NCBI GenBank assembly: GCA_943324725.2
Contig: CALPMR020000146.1
Location: 1-7,534, forward strand
Direction: 5' to 3'
Origin: Bordetella parapertussis
GTDB taxonomy: Bacteria > Cyanobacteriota > Cyanobacteriia > PCC-6307 > Cyanobiaceae
DNA length: 7,534 nucleotides
Position numbers and translations under genes: made by a program. Below the pieces are notes generated by a model that did no database searches, was not told the DNA's origin, and worked only from the letters and a program-made list of their open reading frames with translations. Below are positions 5,882 through 7,534 of this stretch, one piece after another; within the stretch, counting starts at the first letter, position 1; each line of letters starts with the position of its first letter.

Positions 5882-5887
5882 GAGAGG
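5882..5887 (+). promoter_or_regulatory. Candidate ribosome-binding site that sets the mnmE start
   Basis: GAGAGG ends 6 bases before GTG 5894. The in-frame upstream GTG at 5873 has no purine-rich element at the right distance, so GTG 5894 is the better start. The match to the anti-Shine-Dalgarno is partial. Confidence 0.4.
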
Positions 5888-5893
5888 TTGCCA

Positions 5894-7321
5894 GTGGAGC
5901 CACAGGCCGAGGGGCCGGCGCCTCAATCAGGATTTGGTGAGGCCCTGCCGCCTGCCGGCAGCACCATCGCCGCCATTGCCACGGCGGTGGCCGCTGGCGA
6001 GGGCAGTGTGGCGATCGTGCGGCTGTCGGGGCCCGAGGCTGAGGCCATCGGTCGACAGGTGTTTGTGGCGGCGGGTCGCCAGGCATGGGACAGCCACCGG
6101 GTGCTCTACGGCCATGTGGTCGATCCGTCCAGCGATGAGCGGGTGGATGAGGCGCTGCTGCTGCTGATGCGAGCGCCCCGCAGTTTCACCCGCGAGGATG
6201 TGGTGGAGCTGCATTGCCATGGCGGCCTGGAGGCGGTGCGGCGGGTGCTGGAGCTGGTGCTGGCGGCGGGGGCACGGCGGGCCGCTGCCGGTGAGTTCAG
6301 CCAGCGGGCTTTTCTGAATGGGCGCCTCGATCTGACCCGGGCCGAGGCGGTGGTGGCGATGATCACGGCCCGGGGCCGCAGGGCGGCCCAGCTGGCGATG
6401 GCCGGCATCGATGGCGGCCTTCAACGCCGCATCACCACCTTGCGCGAACGGCTGCTGGATCAGTTGGCGGAACTGGAGGCGCGGGTGGATTTCGAGGAGG
6501 ATCTGCCGCCACTGGATGGGGCGGCAGTGGTGGCCGAGCTGGCGGCGGTGCGGGCCGAGCTGGAAGCTCTGGTGGCTGAAGGACAGCAGGGCGAACGGCT
6601 CAGTGAGGGCCTGCGGGTGGCGATCGTCGGCCGGCCGAATGTGGGCAAGAGCAGCCTGCTCAACCTGCTGAGTCGCCGCGATCGGGCGATCGTGACCGAC
6701 TGGCCCGGCACCACCCGCGATCTGCTCGAGAGCGAGCTGGTGCTCGATGGGGTGCCGCTCACCCTGGTGGACACCGCCGGCATCCGTACCACGGAAGATC
6801 CACTGGAACGGCTGGGGATCGAACGCAGCCATGGGGCCCTGGCTGCCGCCGATGCGGTGCTGTTGCTCTATGACCTGAGCCTGGGCTGGAGCGGCGACGA
6901 TGAGGCGCTGCGCCGCTTGGTGCCCGACGGCGTGCCTTTGCTGGTGGTGGGCAACAAGGCGGATCTGCTGGAGTCTGGGGAGTCGTCGAGCGGTGCTGCC
7001 CCTGAGGGGCCGGCGGATGTGGTGATCAGCGCCCGCAGCGGTGAGGGGCGGGAGGCGCTGGCGGCCTTGCTGCTGCAGCGTTGTGGCCTCGGTGATCTCA
7101 CCGGCCTGCAGGTGGCTCTCAATGCCCGCCAGCGGGATCTGGCGGCCGGGGCCGCCGCCGCCCTGGCGGCCAGCCTGGAGGCGGCCCAGCAGCAGTTGCC
7201 CTGGGATTTCTGGACGATCGATCTGCGGGCGGCCGTGCGTCAGCTGGGCGAGATCACTGGTGAGGAGGTGAGTGAGGCGGTGCTGGATCGGGTGTTCGCA
7301 CGCTTCTGCATCGGCAAGTGA
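5894..7321 (+). CDS. mnmE: tRNA uridine-5-carboxymethylaminomethyl(34) GTPase MnmE (TrmE)
   Basis: MnmE works with MnmG (GidA) in the cytoplasm to add the aminomethyl or carboxymethylaminomethyl group to wobble U34 of certain tRNAs, using a folate one-carbon unit and K+-dependent GTP hydrolysis. From GTG 5894 it has 475 residues. The N-terminal folate-binding domain opens with TIAAIAT (24-30) and includes GEFSQRAFLNGRLDLTRAEAV (133-153). The central helical region is split by a Ras-like G domain: P-loop GRPNVGKS (246-253), GTTRD (272-276), DTAG (293-296), NKAD (354-357). The protein ends with the diagnostic FCIGK, containing the CxGK catalytic motif. All key residues are intact and length is near the family norm of about 450-460 plus a short Pro/Gly-rich N-terminal extension. 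GTG 5873 would add seven residues. Very GC-rich, in keeping with selO. No terminator is visible right after the stop. Confidence 0.97.
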   Translation: MEPQAEGPAPQSGFGEALPPAGSTIAAIATAVAAGEGSVAIVRLSGPEAEAIGRQVFVAAGRQAWDSHRVLYGHVVDPSSDERVDEALLLLMRAPRSFTREDVVELHCHGGLEAVRRVLELVLAAGARRAAAGEFSQRAFLNGRLDLTRAEAVVAMITARGRRAAQLAMAGIDGGLQRRITTLRERLLDQLAELEARVDFEEDLPPLDGAAVVAELAAVRAELEALVAEGQQGERLSEGLRVAIVGRPNVGKSSLLNLLSRRDRAIVTDWPGTTRDLLESELVLDGVPLTLVDTAGIRTTEDPLERLGIERSHGALAAADAVLLLYDLSLGWSGDDEALRRLVPDGVPLLVVGNKADLLESGESSSGAAPEGPADVVISARSGEGREALAALLLQRCGLGDLTGLQVALNARQRDLAAGAAAALAASLEAAQQQLPWDFWTIDLRAAVRQLGEITGEEVSEAVLDRVFARFCIGK

Positions 7322-7334
7322 GCCTGGCACGTGT

Positions 7335-7375
7335 CAGTGGGAAGCGATCTGCGTCCAGTGGCGGAAGCGATCTGC
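7335..7375. repeat. Imperfect direct repeat of about 20 bases after mnmE
   Basis: GGAAGCGATCTGC occurs perfectly at 7340-7352 and 7363-7375, each preceded by CAGTGG (7335-7340 and 7356-7361); the second copy has two extra bases inside. The rest of the 7322-7534 spacer shows only a near-palindrome CTGGCACGTGTCAG (7324-7337) and no convincing gene on either strand. Confidence 0.6.
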
Positions 7376-7534
7376 TTGTCGCCAGTCCATCCCTCACCGG
7401 CAGCACAGGGCCGTTCACCAGCGTGAAAGTTGATGCTGTGCAGTTTGGACTGGTCCCAGATGTTGCCCATGCGAAGCCAGGGCGCTTGGTTGCTCTGACT
7501 GTAACGAGCGATTACCTCTGGAACAGCTCAATCA

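Noticed and set aside
5927..7330. 467-codon open frame on the - strand opposite mnmE
   Set aside because: It is exactly antisense to a complete mnmE with all G motifs. Its product is Gln/His/Arg/Pro-rich with no motif, as expected from GC-rich complementary sequence.
7240..7470. 76-codon - strand frame after mnmE
   Set aside because: An in-frame stop lies just upstream, there is no ribosome site, and its last part is antisense to mnmE. The first 50 residues look mildly protein-like but match nothing I know.

Overview
The window looks like chromosome from a GC-rich unicellular cyanobacterium of the Cyanobium/Synechococcus type. This is inferred from the cyanobacterial form of SelO, a sensor kinase that resembles the cyanobacterial RppB/NrsS/ManS group, a GCGATCGC (HIP1-type) octamer, and high G+C in the two housekeeping genes at the ends. 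No search could be run, so the taxon is an inference.

Layout, all protein genes on the + strand. (1) 1-1407: the 3' part of selO, a pseudokinase-fold protein AMPylator, cut by the left edge of the window. (2) 1408-1979: about 570 bases with no convincing gene, possibly containing decayed coding sequence, a repeat/hairpin patch and a candidate promoter. (3) 1980-5136: a compact cassette of an OmpR/PhoB-type response regulator, an overlapping membrane histidine kinase, and, 69 bases further on, an RTX-type calcium-binding protein expected to be exported by a type I secretion system. (4) 5137-5535: non-coding sequence with short tandem repeats and a good intrinsic terminator. (5) 5536-5724: a 62-residue conserved-looking protein of unknown function. 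(6) 5725-5893: a spacer with a 20-base tandem repeat. (7) 5894-7321: complete mnmE (trmE), the tRNA-modification GTPase. (8) 7322-7534: spacer with one more short direct repeat.

The flanking genes are conserved housekeeping functions with very GC-rich DNA (46/60 and 47/60 G+C in sampled rows). The two-component/RTX cassette is clearly lower (26/60 and 24/60 in sampled rows), which suggests an accessory insertion with a different history. The simplest reading is that the kinase senses something outside the inner membrane, the regulator binds DNA, and the RTX protein is either a co-transcribed output or a cargo gene downstream of the pair. No transporter (ABC/MFP/TolC) is in the window, so export of the RTX protein would depend on genes elsewhere. 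The most interesting item is this three-gene unit: a kinase of a group whose characterised members sense metals, next to a calcium-binding protein that also carries a His/Asp-rich linker.
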